The translations under genes were made by a program, and so were the position numbers. The notes below the pieces were generated by a model. It worked only from the letters and a program-made list of their open reading frames with translations, was not told where the DNA came from and ran no database searches. A stretch of DNA of 64,000 nt, from NCBI GenBank assembly GCA_029532625.1, contig JARFXM010000008.1, positions 2,542,001 through 2,606,000 on the forward strand. Direction: 5' to 3'. This document shows positions 1 through 9,746 of the stretch, in pieces. Numbering within the stretch: the stretch's first letter is position 1; every line of letters begins with the position of its first letter. The stretch comes from Lomentospora prolificans (Eukaryota > Ascomycota > Sordariomycetes > Microascales > Microascaceae).

Positions 1-1
1 G

Positions 2-2044
2 CCTGCTACCGCTCTCACCTTCCCGCCCGCTGCAAGGTTTAATTCGCTTTGGGGTGATGATACTTTTGGCGATTGGGCGTCGCCAAACACGCGAAACGAC
101 AATGGAACTGGGGACACGATAGACGGCCACGACACTGGTACACCTGATGACGAGAATGGAGGATTTGGAACGTATACCACGGCGCCGGGGATCACCTCCG
201 GATTCTCGTCGCTTTCGCAGGAGGTAGATCCTTGGGCGGCTGAGGCGTCTTTCTCACCTTTCGAAGGCGCGACGCATGAACTCGACCCTACCGCCGGTTA
301 CGAGAAGAGGCTATCTAGCCCGTTCAACGAATCTACGGATGCGCCGGATAGCGGTTTTTCTACGCTAAACAAACCCCCAGAACCCGGGTTCTCTGAACCA
401 GAGGGTGATGGACCGAAGGAAATAGAAAATCAGGAAAATGCACCTGAACCCGAAGTCTCTCGCTCGTCGTCCCCCGACGTTGAATTCGAAAATGAATTAT
501 CTGGCGATATCCTATCCGTACCTAAGCATCGAGATGTTTCGCCAGCACCACAAAGCGATAGTTCCCGCCAGGCCTCGAGGGTGCAGGAACTGGTCGACAT
601 GTATGATGGCATCGCCAAAAAGGCCACGAGCGAACCCCCACCCCCGCTTCCCGCCCCTCCCAAGAAGACAAAAGGTCTAGACGGCGAAGAAGGAAAGGAT
701 TATGCAGGCGAGGAGAAAGGGCAAGATGATACTTCTGGAGAGGACTGGCCTGAAGACTTTGAGACCGGGCGAAGCACACCTGCCGAAGAACTGGAACCGG
801 CCCCGGTGGCACCACCTTCTCCCCAAGGAACACGCGGACCCCCGCCCAAATTCGACGTCGACATGTCTCTGATCCCTGTCCTCTTCGACAAGCTCGCGGA
901 AACCTCGATATTCCAACCCGCTGATCTCCCTGACCATCCCGACCTCAACTTTTCAACCGTCGATGAGCGTAAAGCCTGGTACCGCCTCTCACGCCAGGGC
1001 TCATCGCGCCTCCACGATTTTGGCGATGACGAGAATTATCGTCGCGTCTCGTGGCGCGGTTCTGTCGTTAGTGAGAAGACCTTTGCTATTGTGCGACGAT
1101 GGATGCAGGAGGATTCTGTGATTGGTGCCCGAGGTGCGAGAGGTGGTGCTTTTGGCGGCAAGTCGACTGCGACGTTTGGCTGGAACCAGTCGAGCAGCAG
1201 CGACCCCGTTGACTTGAGCTTCTTGCACAAGAAGAGAGCATCACTGGATGAAACGAAGAAGAATGGCGCGCAGAGGCTGAGTCTGGACATGCCACCCGCT
1301 GCGCCTGCGCCCGTCTCCAGGCCAGCTGCTTCCTCCACGAACGGGTCTGTGGCGGCACCCCGAGAAGCGCCCAAAGGCCGGCCGGTCTCTATGCCGGTTG
1401 CCCCAACGCACTTCCGAAATATACCAAAATCTCATCATAAGCCTTCTCCCCTCTCTGTGTCGACCCGTCCTCCCAATGGCGTCCCGGTCGCTCCTCTCAC
1501 ACCTAAAACTGCCACCCCTACGACTCCTAAAACCACGATCGTCCCCACAGCTATTGCGAACCCCCAGGAGGACGAGGATGAGGACGAGGAATGGGGAGAT
1601 ATGGTGTCCTCGCCGCAGACATCTAACGGCTGGGGCTGGGGGTCTACATCTATGCCGGATTCCGGCGTGGATTTTGACGTGTCCTCCACGAAAGCGAACT
1701 CTGTTGCATCGCCGGACGGAAGCGTTCGAGGACCCCAGCCGAAGCCTGGCGTGAGGTTCGCTGAGCCCGTAATTATAAGCACCACTGCGGAATCCATAAT
1801 GTCTCCCACATTGAACCCTTTGTCGCCATCTCTTCTCAGCCAACCCCCGGTCCAAAGCTCGGTGGTTGAGTCGTCAAGCACGGGTATATCTGCTAGTGAT
1901 TTAGATGTTCTTGGAGGAATGAAGTCCGTAGAAGCAAAAACTACAGCTAACGAGCGAGGAGGAATGGAATTAACGGAAGACGAGGAAGACATGGTTAGAC
2001 GGATAGTAGCAGGCCTTCCCGACCTATCTTATATGCTCATATGA
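2..2044 (+). CDS. Conserved disordered fungal protein, 5' end missing
   Basis: The reading frame is open from base 2 to a TGA at 2042-2044 (680 residues), so the start lies upstream of the window. I do not recognise a named family. Most of it is disordered (Pro/Ser/Thr/Glu-rich). One compact segment, about residues 285-390, starts near VDMSLIPVLFDKLAE and ends near RRWMQEDSVIGA, and looks folded. The C-terminus LPDLSYMLI follows an acidic helix. Short W/F motifs embedded in acid recur: WGDDTFGDW near residue 17, DPW near 75, EDWPEDF near 245 and DEEWGD near 530. Such motifs are known to bind clathrin-adaptor ear domains; applying that here is inference. No introns are visible. It converges on the methyltransferase gene, 230 bp away. 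I am sure it is coding and unsure of function. Confidence 0.85.
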   Translation, partial: PATALTFPPAARFNSLWGDDTFGDWASPNTRNDNGTGDTIDGHDTGTPDDENGGFGTYTTAPGITSGFSSLSQEVDPWAAEASFSPFEGATHELDPTAGYEKRLSSPFNESTDAPDSGFSTLNKPPEPGFSEPEGDGPKEIENQENAPEPEVSRSSSPDVEFENELSGDILSVPKHRDVSPAPQSDSSRQASRVQELVDMYDGIAKKATSEPPPPLPAPPKKTKGLDGEEGKDYAGEEKGQDDTSGEDWPEDFETGRSTPAEELEPAPVAPPSPQGTRGPPPKFDVDMSLIPVLFDKLAETSIFQPADLPDHPDLNFSTVDERKAWYRLSRQGSSRLHDFGDDENYRRVSWRGSVVSEKTFAIVRRWMQEDSVIGARGARGGAFGGKSTATFGWNQSSSSDPVDLSFLHKKRASLDETKKNGAQRLSLDMPPAAPAPVSRPAASSTNGSVAAPREAPKGRPVSMPVAPTHFRNIPKSHHKPSPLSVSTRPPNGVPVAPLTPKTATPTTPKTTIVPTAIANPQEDEDEDEEWGDMVSSPQTSNGWGWGSTSMPDSGVDFDVSSTKANSVASPDGSVRGPQPKPGVRFAEPVIISTTAESIMSPTLNPLSPSLLSQPPVQSSVVESSSTGISASDLDVLGGMKSVEAKTTANERGGMELTEDEEDMVRRIVAGLPDLSYMLI

Positions 2045-2274
2045 GGACAGGGACGGGACTCGTTTATAATTGTTCTGGGCTAGCATCTTTGGCGTTTCTT
2101 GCCGTTTTATCACGGAGTGTTTTTAGGATAAGATGAACGTATATATGAGGATGATGATGGATAATAATACCCTCACTTTTACTTTTGACAACACCCACCC
2201 CTGCACCGCGCGCTGTGCTATGGTTGATATGGAACTTTTGTCTAGGTCTAATAACCACCTGCAAATTATGTCAT

Positions 2275-3461
2275 CTACTTCGAAAAGGCCATGACGGCAT
2301 ATCTAAAGCTTCCGTTAGCGTAGCCCCTGCGCATGGCCCTGAACGCCTGGAGGAAAGCGATGCCGTCGCGGCCCTGGCTAAAGGCGAAAGCCCAGAGGGC
2401 AGGATTCTGCACGAGCGACCAGGAAATGTCCCTACTTGTCGTTAGCGGTCCTCCATCTCGGTATCTGGAAACGAGACTCACCAAGTCTTGCTCACGTCGC
2501 CGCTGATATCTTTGGGCTCCGAGAGGGTGTTGAAGCCAGCGCCTTTGGCGAGGTCGACGTATCCCTGCTGCGTATGCAATGGCGGGAGCAACATGCCATC
2601 TAGCCACCCGTCAGTCTCGCTTCCAACGAAATGCTTCAGATAAAAAGCCGCGCCGCCGGGAAACTCACCTTCGATATTCTTGATATCGGCATTCTCCTCC
2701 TCCAGTCCCTCAGCCTTGAACCAATCCGCAATCACAAGCTTCCCACCCTCCTTCAGCACAGCATACGCATTCCTGAAAAAGTTATCCTTGCCGGGTATAT
2801 GGCTCAGCGCCTCACTGATCCAAACAACGTCGAACCCGGCCTCCTTCTTCCCCTTCCCAAACTCCTCGCCCATCTTCTCGGCATCCATCTCGATGAAGCG
2901 GACCTTGCCCTGCTGCCCGAGCGAAATGAACCCGTCGGCATCGGGCTCAGCAGATCCAGCCTTCTCCGCCTCCGTCTTGCTGAGGCGCGTGGCCATCTCC
3001 ACCTGCTTCGTGGAGATGGTGATGCCCGTTACGGAGCATCCGAGCGTGGTGGCCAGGTACCTGCTCGTCCCGCCGAGGCCGCAGCCGACGTCTAGGACGC
3101 ACAGGCCCGTGGCACCGGAGGAGGGCAGGTCCGCGCCGGAGAGGAGGAGCTTGATGAGGTTTACTTGGGCTTGCTCTTTAGTCTCAGAGGCCTTGGATTC
3201 TGCGGTCGGCCAGTAGCCGTGGTGGATGTGTTCGCCCCTCGAGATGCCGTCAGCTCGGTGCTCCAGAATGGATAAAAAAGCGTGACCAGGGAAGCCTTAC
3301 CAAAGGCGCAGGTAGTAGTCGCTAGCTAGGTCATAATGCAGCTTAATCCTGTCTTTGAGAGCCTGCATTGTCCCATGTGCGAGCCCCATGGGTGTATCAT
3401 ACTGAGCGCTGAGATCCGAGCTCTCGCCCGACGCCGCGGCTGGTTTCTCACCCGAGGCCAT
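2275..3461 (-). CDS. SAM-dependent methyltransferase, gamma-tocopherol methyltransferase-like
   Basis: Predicted exons are 3461-3301, 3237-2669, 2599-2482 and 2431-2275, giving 334 residues; the introns are 50-69 bp with GTAAGG, GTGAGT and GTGAGT donors. The second intron is needed to join NIE to DGMLLPPL; it could be read through in frame, but it has a CTGAC branch site and removing it restores the family pattern. Visible motifs are WGEHIHHGYW, the SAM-binding DVGCGLGGTSRYLA near residues 99-112, an ADWF segment after motif III, and the C-terminal AFRAMRRGYANGSFRYAVM typical of the gamma-tocopherol methyltransferase family. Fungi are not known to make tocopherol, so the substrate (perhaps a small N- or C-nucleophile) is unknown. 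It has no signal peptide and is probably cytosolic. The CAF-1 gene lies upstream on the same strand, 0.9 kb away. Confidence 0.88.
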
Positions 3462-3505
3462 TGTTACTGTGCTCTAGCTGGTTTGTATTAAGAGCAAGCT
3501 TGTGC

Positions 3506-3533
3506 GTTTATATAGTATATATAGAGCTCAATT
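3506..3533 (-). promoter_or_regulatory. TATA-like promoter element of the methyltransferase gene
   Basis: On the minus strand this stretch reads TATATATACTATATAAAC, about 50-70 bp upstream of the methyltransferase ATG at 3461. The spacing suits a fungal core promoter with a short leader. No transcript evidence is available. Confidence 0.45.
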
Positions 3534-4356
3534 GAAGAAGGCGGGGTGACGGGCGCAAAGTGTTTCCTACCGAAACAGAATGGGAAACAGGACAAACAAG
3601 AGGTTAAGCAGCAGCTCAGCTATCATGAGCGGGCAGCGCGGAAACGGATGTCCGCGGGGCCCTGATTCCAATTGACCAACCCCAACGCGTTGCTTCCCGC
3701 TGGCCCTGTCCTCAGTGCTCCTCTTCTGCCCAGTGTACCCAGGCAGGTAATAGGGTATTGAGAGTGTCTTGTCCGTGCTGTGCTGGCCTTGCTTGCCCGT
3801 GCTTCTTTCCCCCCGCAAGCGTGCAGGAGCGCGGGGTTTCAGACGTCACTGTTTTGGGATCGCGCTGCAACCTTCCTGTACTGCGTCGTGGTTGTGCCTT
3901 GAGTGGTCTCAAACGGAGCGCCGCCCCTCAAGAAACGCTGATTATACAAGTTCAAGTTGCGACGCCAGTCGCATTCCCCTTGTCTTTGGTGAAATAATTC
4001 GGGGTTCACTTGGAACGCCTTCTTATGAGAAACATCACTAACCCAGAAGGGTCTGCTACACATCGAGTCATAATCATGAACATCAGGTAAATCGTTAATC
4101 CTTTTGATCCATTCCCATGCATCAATGACAGCCTCTAGTGTAATAGTCTAGCAGGTAGTCAGGGCACATGCATGTGCCGAGTATGAAAAATATACCGTAT
4201 CCGTACGCCCTAGTCCGTCCTGAACATTATATGAAGACATAAATAGTGATGGAACAGAAGGCCTCGCTAAAACCTGAGCCTCTCCAGTCCAACATCCGCA
4301 GGGTTGGTAGCACTCTGCCAAACTCTTGTAGCCATTACGCCCTTTCCTTGTGTAAA
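3534..4356. other. Intergenic region
   Basis: This lies between the methyltransferase promoter and the stop codon of the CAF-1 gene. Short frames exist on both strands but none shows family motifs or plausible splice continuation. It probably holds the CAF-1 3' UTR and the distal methyltransferase promoter. Confidence 0.6.
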
Positions 4357-6415
4357 TTATTGGCCGTCCTTCAACTCCCACACCTTTGTCCTCCCCGCTC
4401 CTCTCCTCTCAGCGACGTGGTCGAGCATCACCTTCGCCTCTGCCTTCGTCAGACCATCAATCTGAACACTCAGGACCTCTACGATCGCCATCTTGCTAAG
4501 TTTCTGGTTCGCGATAACTGCCTTCTTAAATGCGGGTAGTAATTCTGGCTTCGTTATTTGCGCTTGCGGCTTGGCTGTTTTTTCTGCCTCACTAGGGCCA
4601 GTGGAGGACGCAGCTGTCGTCGTTGCACTGGACTTCGTACCGAGAGCTTCAAAGGCGTTGCTGGGAGCGGCGGGGGGTGGCATCGCATTCTTGGCCGCTG
4701 TAGACTTGGATGTCGCGGCTTTGGGCTTAGGAGCCGGTTCCCAGTATTGAGTAGAGAAGGGGTCGATGCTGCAATTCTGATCGAGACTCTCTGTAAAAAA
4801 AGTTAGAAAAGCCATTCAGTTGGTCACTAAGGTCTCCACCAGGGACATACCTAGAATAATCTCCATCCTGTGTGTTCTCAAGCTCGGGACAGGTCCCACC
4901 CCTTGGGCATTCTCGAAACATAGTCCAGTACTTTCCGGTTCCATAGTATTAGCAAAGATGCGCCGCGCCACGCCAGCATCCTCAGAATCGTCCAAGAACC
5001 CATCCATATCATCCTCGTCGTCGAGATCCTCCTCTTCATCATCCATGTCGTCGAGGTCGTCGCCAGGTTCATCGTCTTGCCATTCCGCTTCAGAGTCGTA
5101 ATCGTACTCAAGGTCGAGCACGCGCTCAGTGGGATGCCGTGCGGCCCTCCGAAGGCGTGCAGGTCCGAACTGGTTCGCGAGACAGGTAATCGTGCCATAA
5201 TATGGTGGTCGGACATCTTGACGGAAGCAGAGCAACTTCATGGGAATCGATCGAAGTTTCGCGCGCGCATCCGCATTGTTGTTGTGAATCTGCTCGACAA
5301 GTTCCCTTACAGACGGGTGGAGCCTCCCTGTCCTGTTCGGGCGCTCGACGAGGTGTAGCACTTTGACGGCGTTGAAGGGCTTCACTACGACGTTTGCGCC
5401 CCTTCGTCCCTCCACGTACTCGTCGAGAATTTTGGCCTTCGCTTCGAGGGTCTCTTCATCCATGGGCGCCGAGCAGCGCGCCATTCGCACATGCTCCTTG
5501 ACAAAGAAAGGTTGAAACATTCGTTCGTACTCGTTGAGAACCTTCTTCTGCGGTGTCGAGGTCGCCGAGCCGCCCTCCTTCTTCACCTGTACATCCCCAC
5601 CCGCTACAAGAACAGCACCGGCAGCCTTTTTTGGCGTGGAAGGAGTCTTGAAGAAGGACTGCAGCCTCAATTGGCTTCGCTCCTTCTTCTCCTTCTCTTC
5701 CTTGGCTTTTCTCTCCTCCTCTTCCTTCTTCTTCTTCTTCTCTTCCCTCTCCTGAGCCTTTGCGGCCTTGGCTTCCTGTTCTTCCGCGTCTTTCTTGGCC
5801 TTTTCGGCCGCCCTGGCCGCCTTCGCTATCTGCTTCTCCTGCTCGATTTTTGCTTTCTCGGCGAGTTTTTGCTGCCTTTGCTCTTCCCTCTCTTTCTTCT
5901 TTCGCGCGTCTTCCTCTGCCTTGGCTTGCTTCTCGGCAGCACTCAATCGTTTTCGCTTGGCGGCGGGCTGGTCCGTTCCGTCTCGGGGCGTAGGGCTCGC
6001 GGCCGGCGCCATCGAGTTCACGAGCGGCGATGCCCCGTTCTGGGTGGGGGTAGGGTTCGGGGATGGGCTGTTCCTCGCGGGTGTGCTGGTGGCTGCGTCG
6101 GTCAATGAGGCAGGGCTTCCGTCGCGTGCGGGCGAGTGAATTGAAATATCTGGCAGAGTGGGAAGAACAGCTAGTTAGAATAAGAAAAAAAAATTCCCAT
6201 CAGTTGACGTTCTTTTCGGACGACAAAGCGAGACGTGGACGGCTCGATGAAGGAGACTCACGGTTGGGTACGTCAATGATTCCGCTGGACTCGGTGGATT
6301 TGAAAGAGGACACATCGCCCATGACAACGTCTTCCGAGGCGTACTCCTCGTGGCTTCTCTTCCTCCTCGCTCCTTCCACCTCTTGCACATTTGGCGACAT
6401 TTCGAGGAGTGGCAT
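4357..6415 (-). CDS. rlf2: Chromatin assembly factor 1 large subunit (CAF-1 p150/Cac1)
   Basis: Exons 6415-6262, 6149-4851 and 4790-4357 give 628 residues; introns are 112 and 60 bp (GTGAGT and GTATGT donors). CAF-1 loads H3-H4 onto newly replicated DNA in the nucleus. Features in order: a disordered N-terminus beginning MPLLEMSPN; a highly charged Lys/Glu/Arg coiled stretch (about residues 95-205, the KER region that binds DNA); a PCNA-binding motif QLRLQSFF at about 206-213; a conserved central domain (FNAVKVLHLVERPNRTGRLHPSV); an acidic Asp/Glu block (about 400-445) that binds histones; and a C-terminal winged-helix domain (IDGLTKAEAKVMLDHVAERRG). Length and order fit fungal CAF-1 large subunits. 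Between the two exon parts only splicing gives a continuous frame, which supports the model. Confidence 0.95.
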
Positions 6416-8657
6416 GACAAAGCAGCTGCTCGGCTTCGGGAGCTCCTGTCTTTTGTTGTTATTAGGTATTCGCAGCCGAGATTGACGGAGTGATTGAGAG
6501 AAACTAGAAACCCCAGTGAATCGTTGGGCGGAATAGGAGCCGGGTGGCGTGAAAAGGGGATTCGATAAGATCTCGCAAAGACTGCAACAAAAATTGAATA
6601 TGGCCTAGCTGCTCACTACTGGAGCTTTATTTCTCATGCAGGAAGGAATCATAGAATCAAGACATCGGAATCAATCATTGGAATGTCGAATCGCGCCTTC
6701 TCAATCGAAGTCCCTCGACAAGAAGTGTGTTCTGGCTTGACGCGCCCTTTGAACATTCCGCCCGAGGCTCTTTACGCGCCCTAGTCGTGTCTCGCGTGTC
6801 GAGGATCCACCCTCAAATTTCAACTCTAACTGGTCGCCCGTTAGATTCTCGGGTAAAGTGCCAAAGTTCAAGTGCGCCTTATGTAATCGAGACACTAATT
6901 TCTCTTCACCATGCATGGGTGAGTTATTACGTCACTTTTCTCACCCACTTCAATTACGGGTGTTCCCGAACGAGGGTCCAGAATGTTGCCCACGTCATAG
7001 TCTTGGTTCAGAGTCTCCACGAAAAGAACCCACACGACCCCTCCGTCGGCGACCACCGAGTGATAAGTGAAAATCGTAGCAGATTTTGACAGCTCGGCGT
7101 GGAGCATCGAACGTCCTCCGAGTTTTTATCCACTAGGCGATATTATACGAGAAGGGACCAAAACTTGTTCCCCCTGCCACCGACTTCTACCCCACATTCG
7201 ACGTGCTGCCTCTCGTATATCACATGGTTTCCGCGTGCCTTGCGAAAAGCTCGGATTGGAGGCCTTTCTTTCTCGTTGCGTCAATAGTAGCGCCGTCTAC
7301 GAACTTTATTTTTCACACATAGGACACCAACCACGGGTCGAGAACGTAGAGGTAGTAGGGTGGGGGTGGGGGGTAAGGTTCGATAGTCACACGGAACTCT
7401 CTGGACAATGGCCTGTTAGGGTCTGCTTGCTGCATGTGAGAGATAAATTAAAGTGAGGCTGAAAATGCCCTTTGCACATGCGGCGATTATTATCAAATGT
7501 CATGTGCTTAGCTTGTCGTTCGATATGAAGAAGCCAGAATGGATGGTACGAAACCTCTCTCTGCGTATCGAACCGCCCTGCACGGCCTGCCTCATAAGAC
7601 CCTGACGGAGCTTCGCCCATCCCGTCTCAGATGTGGTCTTCGGCCCCGAACAAAGCACCCAGCTTCCTAGTAAAATGAACCCTGCATCCAAGACCCTGCT
7701 CTCCTGACCCCTAATCCCGATCCCAAGATCTGAAGTCTGGGAAAGGGCCTACAAGTTTCAGGATAGCCCAGCAAGGCCGACTTCTTCCCGCCCCATGCCA
7801 CAAAAGTCCTCTTCCTTGAAATTGCTCATCCCGTCCTGCAAGTGGTAAGCATCGCAAGTATATGAGAAGTTGAGCCGTAAGCCGAACCCGTGGGGACCTC
7901 CTGCGGACCACCCACATCAGCCAAGAAAAGCGCTCTCATCCGTCTTACGCCAGTGTCATTTACTACGTTACTTCTGGAGATCGAGGATCGCGATCCTAGA
8001 TAACGGAAAGTGCGCTTTAGAACGAACGTAAAGTCATATTTCTTCGAGTTCCATGCATCGTACCGATATCCCTCCATAGAGTACACAGTATAAGAAATGT
8101 GAGAGGCGCCAAAAATGCCACAGTAGCGAAAGACATAATTATGGTAGAGCGTCAAGGCAAAGGAAACACAACATCCCGTGGTCCTTTGCTTGACGAACTG
8201 CTGACAAGTGTGAAAGAAAGAAAAAGTCCTGGGGGAATATCCTCCGCTAAAAAGTTCCTTTTATTCCGTAATCCGTTCCTCCGAAAGAATATCCCATTAC
8301 TTTGTTTTTCCTTGGTGGGTATCATGGAAATAACAAAATGAAACGTACACGCGGGAACCGAGATCCCGTCTTTTTTTGTATGCCGCCATCCATTTGTCCC
8401 TTTTGGTAGGGGCTGTGGAAAGATATAAAAAAGGGTTAAGAAAAAAAGCGACTGTAGGAAAGGGTAGCTAGGAAGAGCTGAGCGAATGAGGGTTTAGAGG
8501 TTTCGTATGATGGCGGAGATGGTGATGAGGTCTCCCAGCAAGAGACTCTTAGTGGAACTAGAGTAACAAGGTAACGAACGGCGCACAGGGCGTAGGGGAG
8601 GCGAAGAAAGACAATTGGCCGAATGCACCGCCTACTAGTCGCGACACACAAAATTGC
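6416..8657. other. Intergenic region, 2.2 kb
   Basis: It contains the CAF-1 promoter and the 3' flank of the next minus-strand gene. All open frames are below about 130 codons and show no recognisable domain. I saw no tRNA-like fold or long repeat. Confidence 0.55.
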
Positions 8658-9746
8658 TTAATCGGGATTGGCAATGTACAGACGGCCAGCCGACATGGTC
8701 ATCGTTCTCTCGTCGACACTGCCTCTCCTGGCGAGATCAGTGGGGTTCTTGGTGCTCTTTTCCCGCGTAAGGGCCGAATGCTGCCTGGACTTGCTAGCTA
8801 ATGCTAGGTCCGCGTCCAGGTCTGCAACGTTGTCTGCGCGCTCGGCACTGGTGCCCGTGCTCTGAGACTTAGCACTGGCGGCATCCGAGGGGCCCGCGCC
8901 AGATGGGGCGATGGTAGCGGTGGGAGTACCTTCACGCCTGTCCTCGGCGAGGCTGCCAGCACGTTCAGGGGTATCCGAGGGGCTTCTATTCTTTTGGCTA
9001 CCGAGGCCGCCCGAGGTGCGGTAGGCGAGATTCCTCCGGCCACCACTAGCGATGCTGTTACGGCCGCTGCTTCCTGTCCTACGGTGATGCAGTTTGTTGT
9101 AGCTATCGTCGTCGCCGCTACTTTCGCCCTCCACCTCAGTGGCACTCAATCTGGGGGGAACACCGCCGACGCCGACGTGATTTTCGCCGGACGCGTAACC
9201 TGCAACGAGAGGCTTGCCGTGATGCCTGATCTTGGCCGCAACTTTCCCGGTGGCGCTGATGCCAGTGCTCGTCCTGCCACCAGCAGAGCCTCCGTAACCT
9301 CCGCTTAACCTCGGGGTGCCGAGCATGGCGCGGCTGGCCTTGGCCTTTGCGGCTCGCATCTGAGCAGCAAGCGCAGGGTCTTCGGGCTGGGCACGGTCGC
9401 ACCAGACGGTTCCCTTTTGTCTCCTCAAAGCGGCGACATAGCTGAGGGGTTGGGGGCTGGCGCCGCCGGATCGGGAGGAGGTAGATCTCCGAATTTCGGT
9501 TGTCGGTGAAGTGCGGTAGGCGGCGGGCGGGGGTACAGTGGAGGAGGTGCTGAAGGTATTGACGGATGGCGACCGTCGCGAGTACTGCATGTTCTGCTGA
9601 GGTAAGGCCTGGCCAGGATGCACAGGTATAGGGCCTTGTACGGGGAATGCGGGCGGGAAGATGTTGGAGGAGGTCGTTCGGGTTCGAGAATGAGTGTAAA
9701 CTGCAGCCGAGTCGACCGGGCCTCTCCTTAACTGAGGATCGAGCAT
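8658..9746 (-). CDS. Conserved disordered fungal protein
   Basis: A single-exon frame of 362 residues starts at ATG 9746 (MLDPQLRRGPVDSAAVYTHS). It is rich in Ser, Arg, Gly and Pro and predicted disordered. Two segments look conserved rather than random: a central block VAALRRQKGTVWCDRAQPED followed by a basic Ala/Lys helix (about residues 103-140), and the extreme C-terminus SVDERTMTMS..GRLYIANPD. I do not recognise a named family or catalytic motif. No signal peptide or membrane segment is seen. An AG preceded by a pyrimidine tract lies about 30 bp upstream of the ATG, so a 5' UTR intron is possible. The gene-poor region upstream may hold a long leader or promoter. Confidence 0.8.
   Translation of the reverse strand: MLDPQLRRGPVDSAAVYTHSRTRTTSSNIFPPAFPVQGPIPVHPGQALPQQNMQYSRRSPSVNTFSTSSTVPPPAAYRTSPTTEIRRSTSSRSGGASPQPLSYVAALRRQKGTVWCDRAQPEDPALAAQMRAAKAKASRAMLGTPRLSGGYGGSAGGRTSTGISATGKVAAKIRHHGKPLVAGYASGENHVGVGGVPPRLSATEVEGESSGDDDSYNKLHHRRTGSSGRNSIASGGRRNLAYRTSGGLGSQKNRSPSDTPERAGSLAEDRREGTPTATIAPSGAGPSDAASAKSQSTGTSAERADNVADLDADLALASKSRQHSALTREKSTKNPTDLARRGSVDERTMTMSAGRLYIANPD

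Noticed and set aside
2600..2668. Reading through the second methyltransferase intron as coding
   Set aside because: It is open in frame, but it has GTGAGT, CTGAC and TAG in the right places, and removing it restores the conserved join before DGMLLPP.
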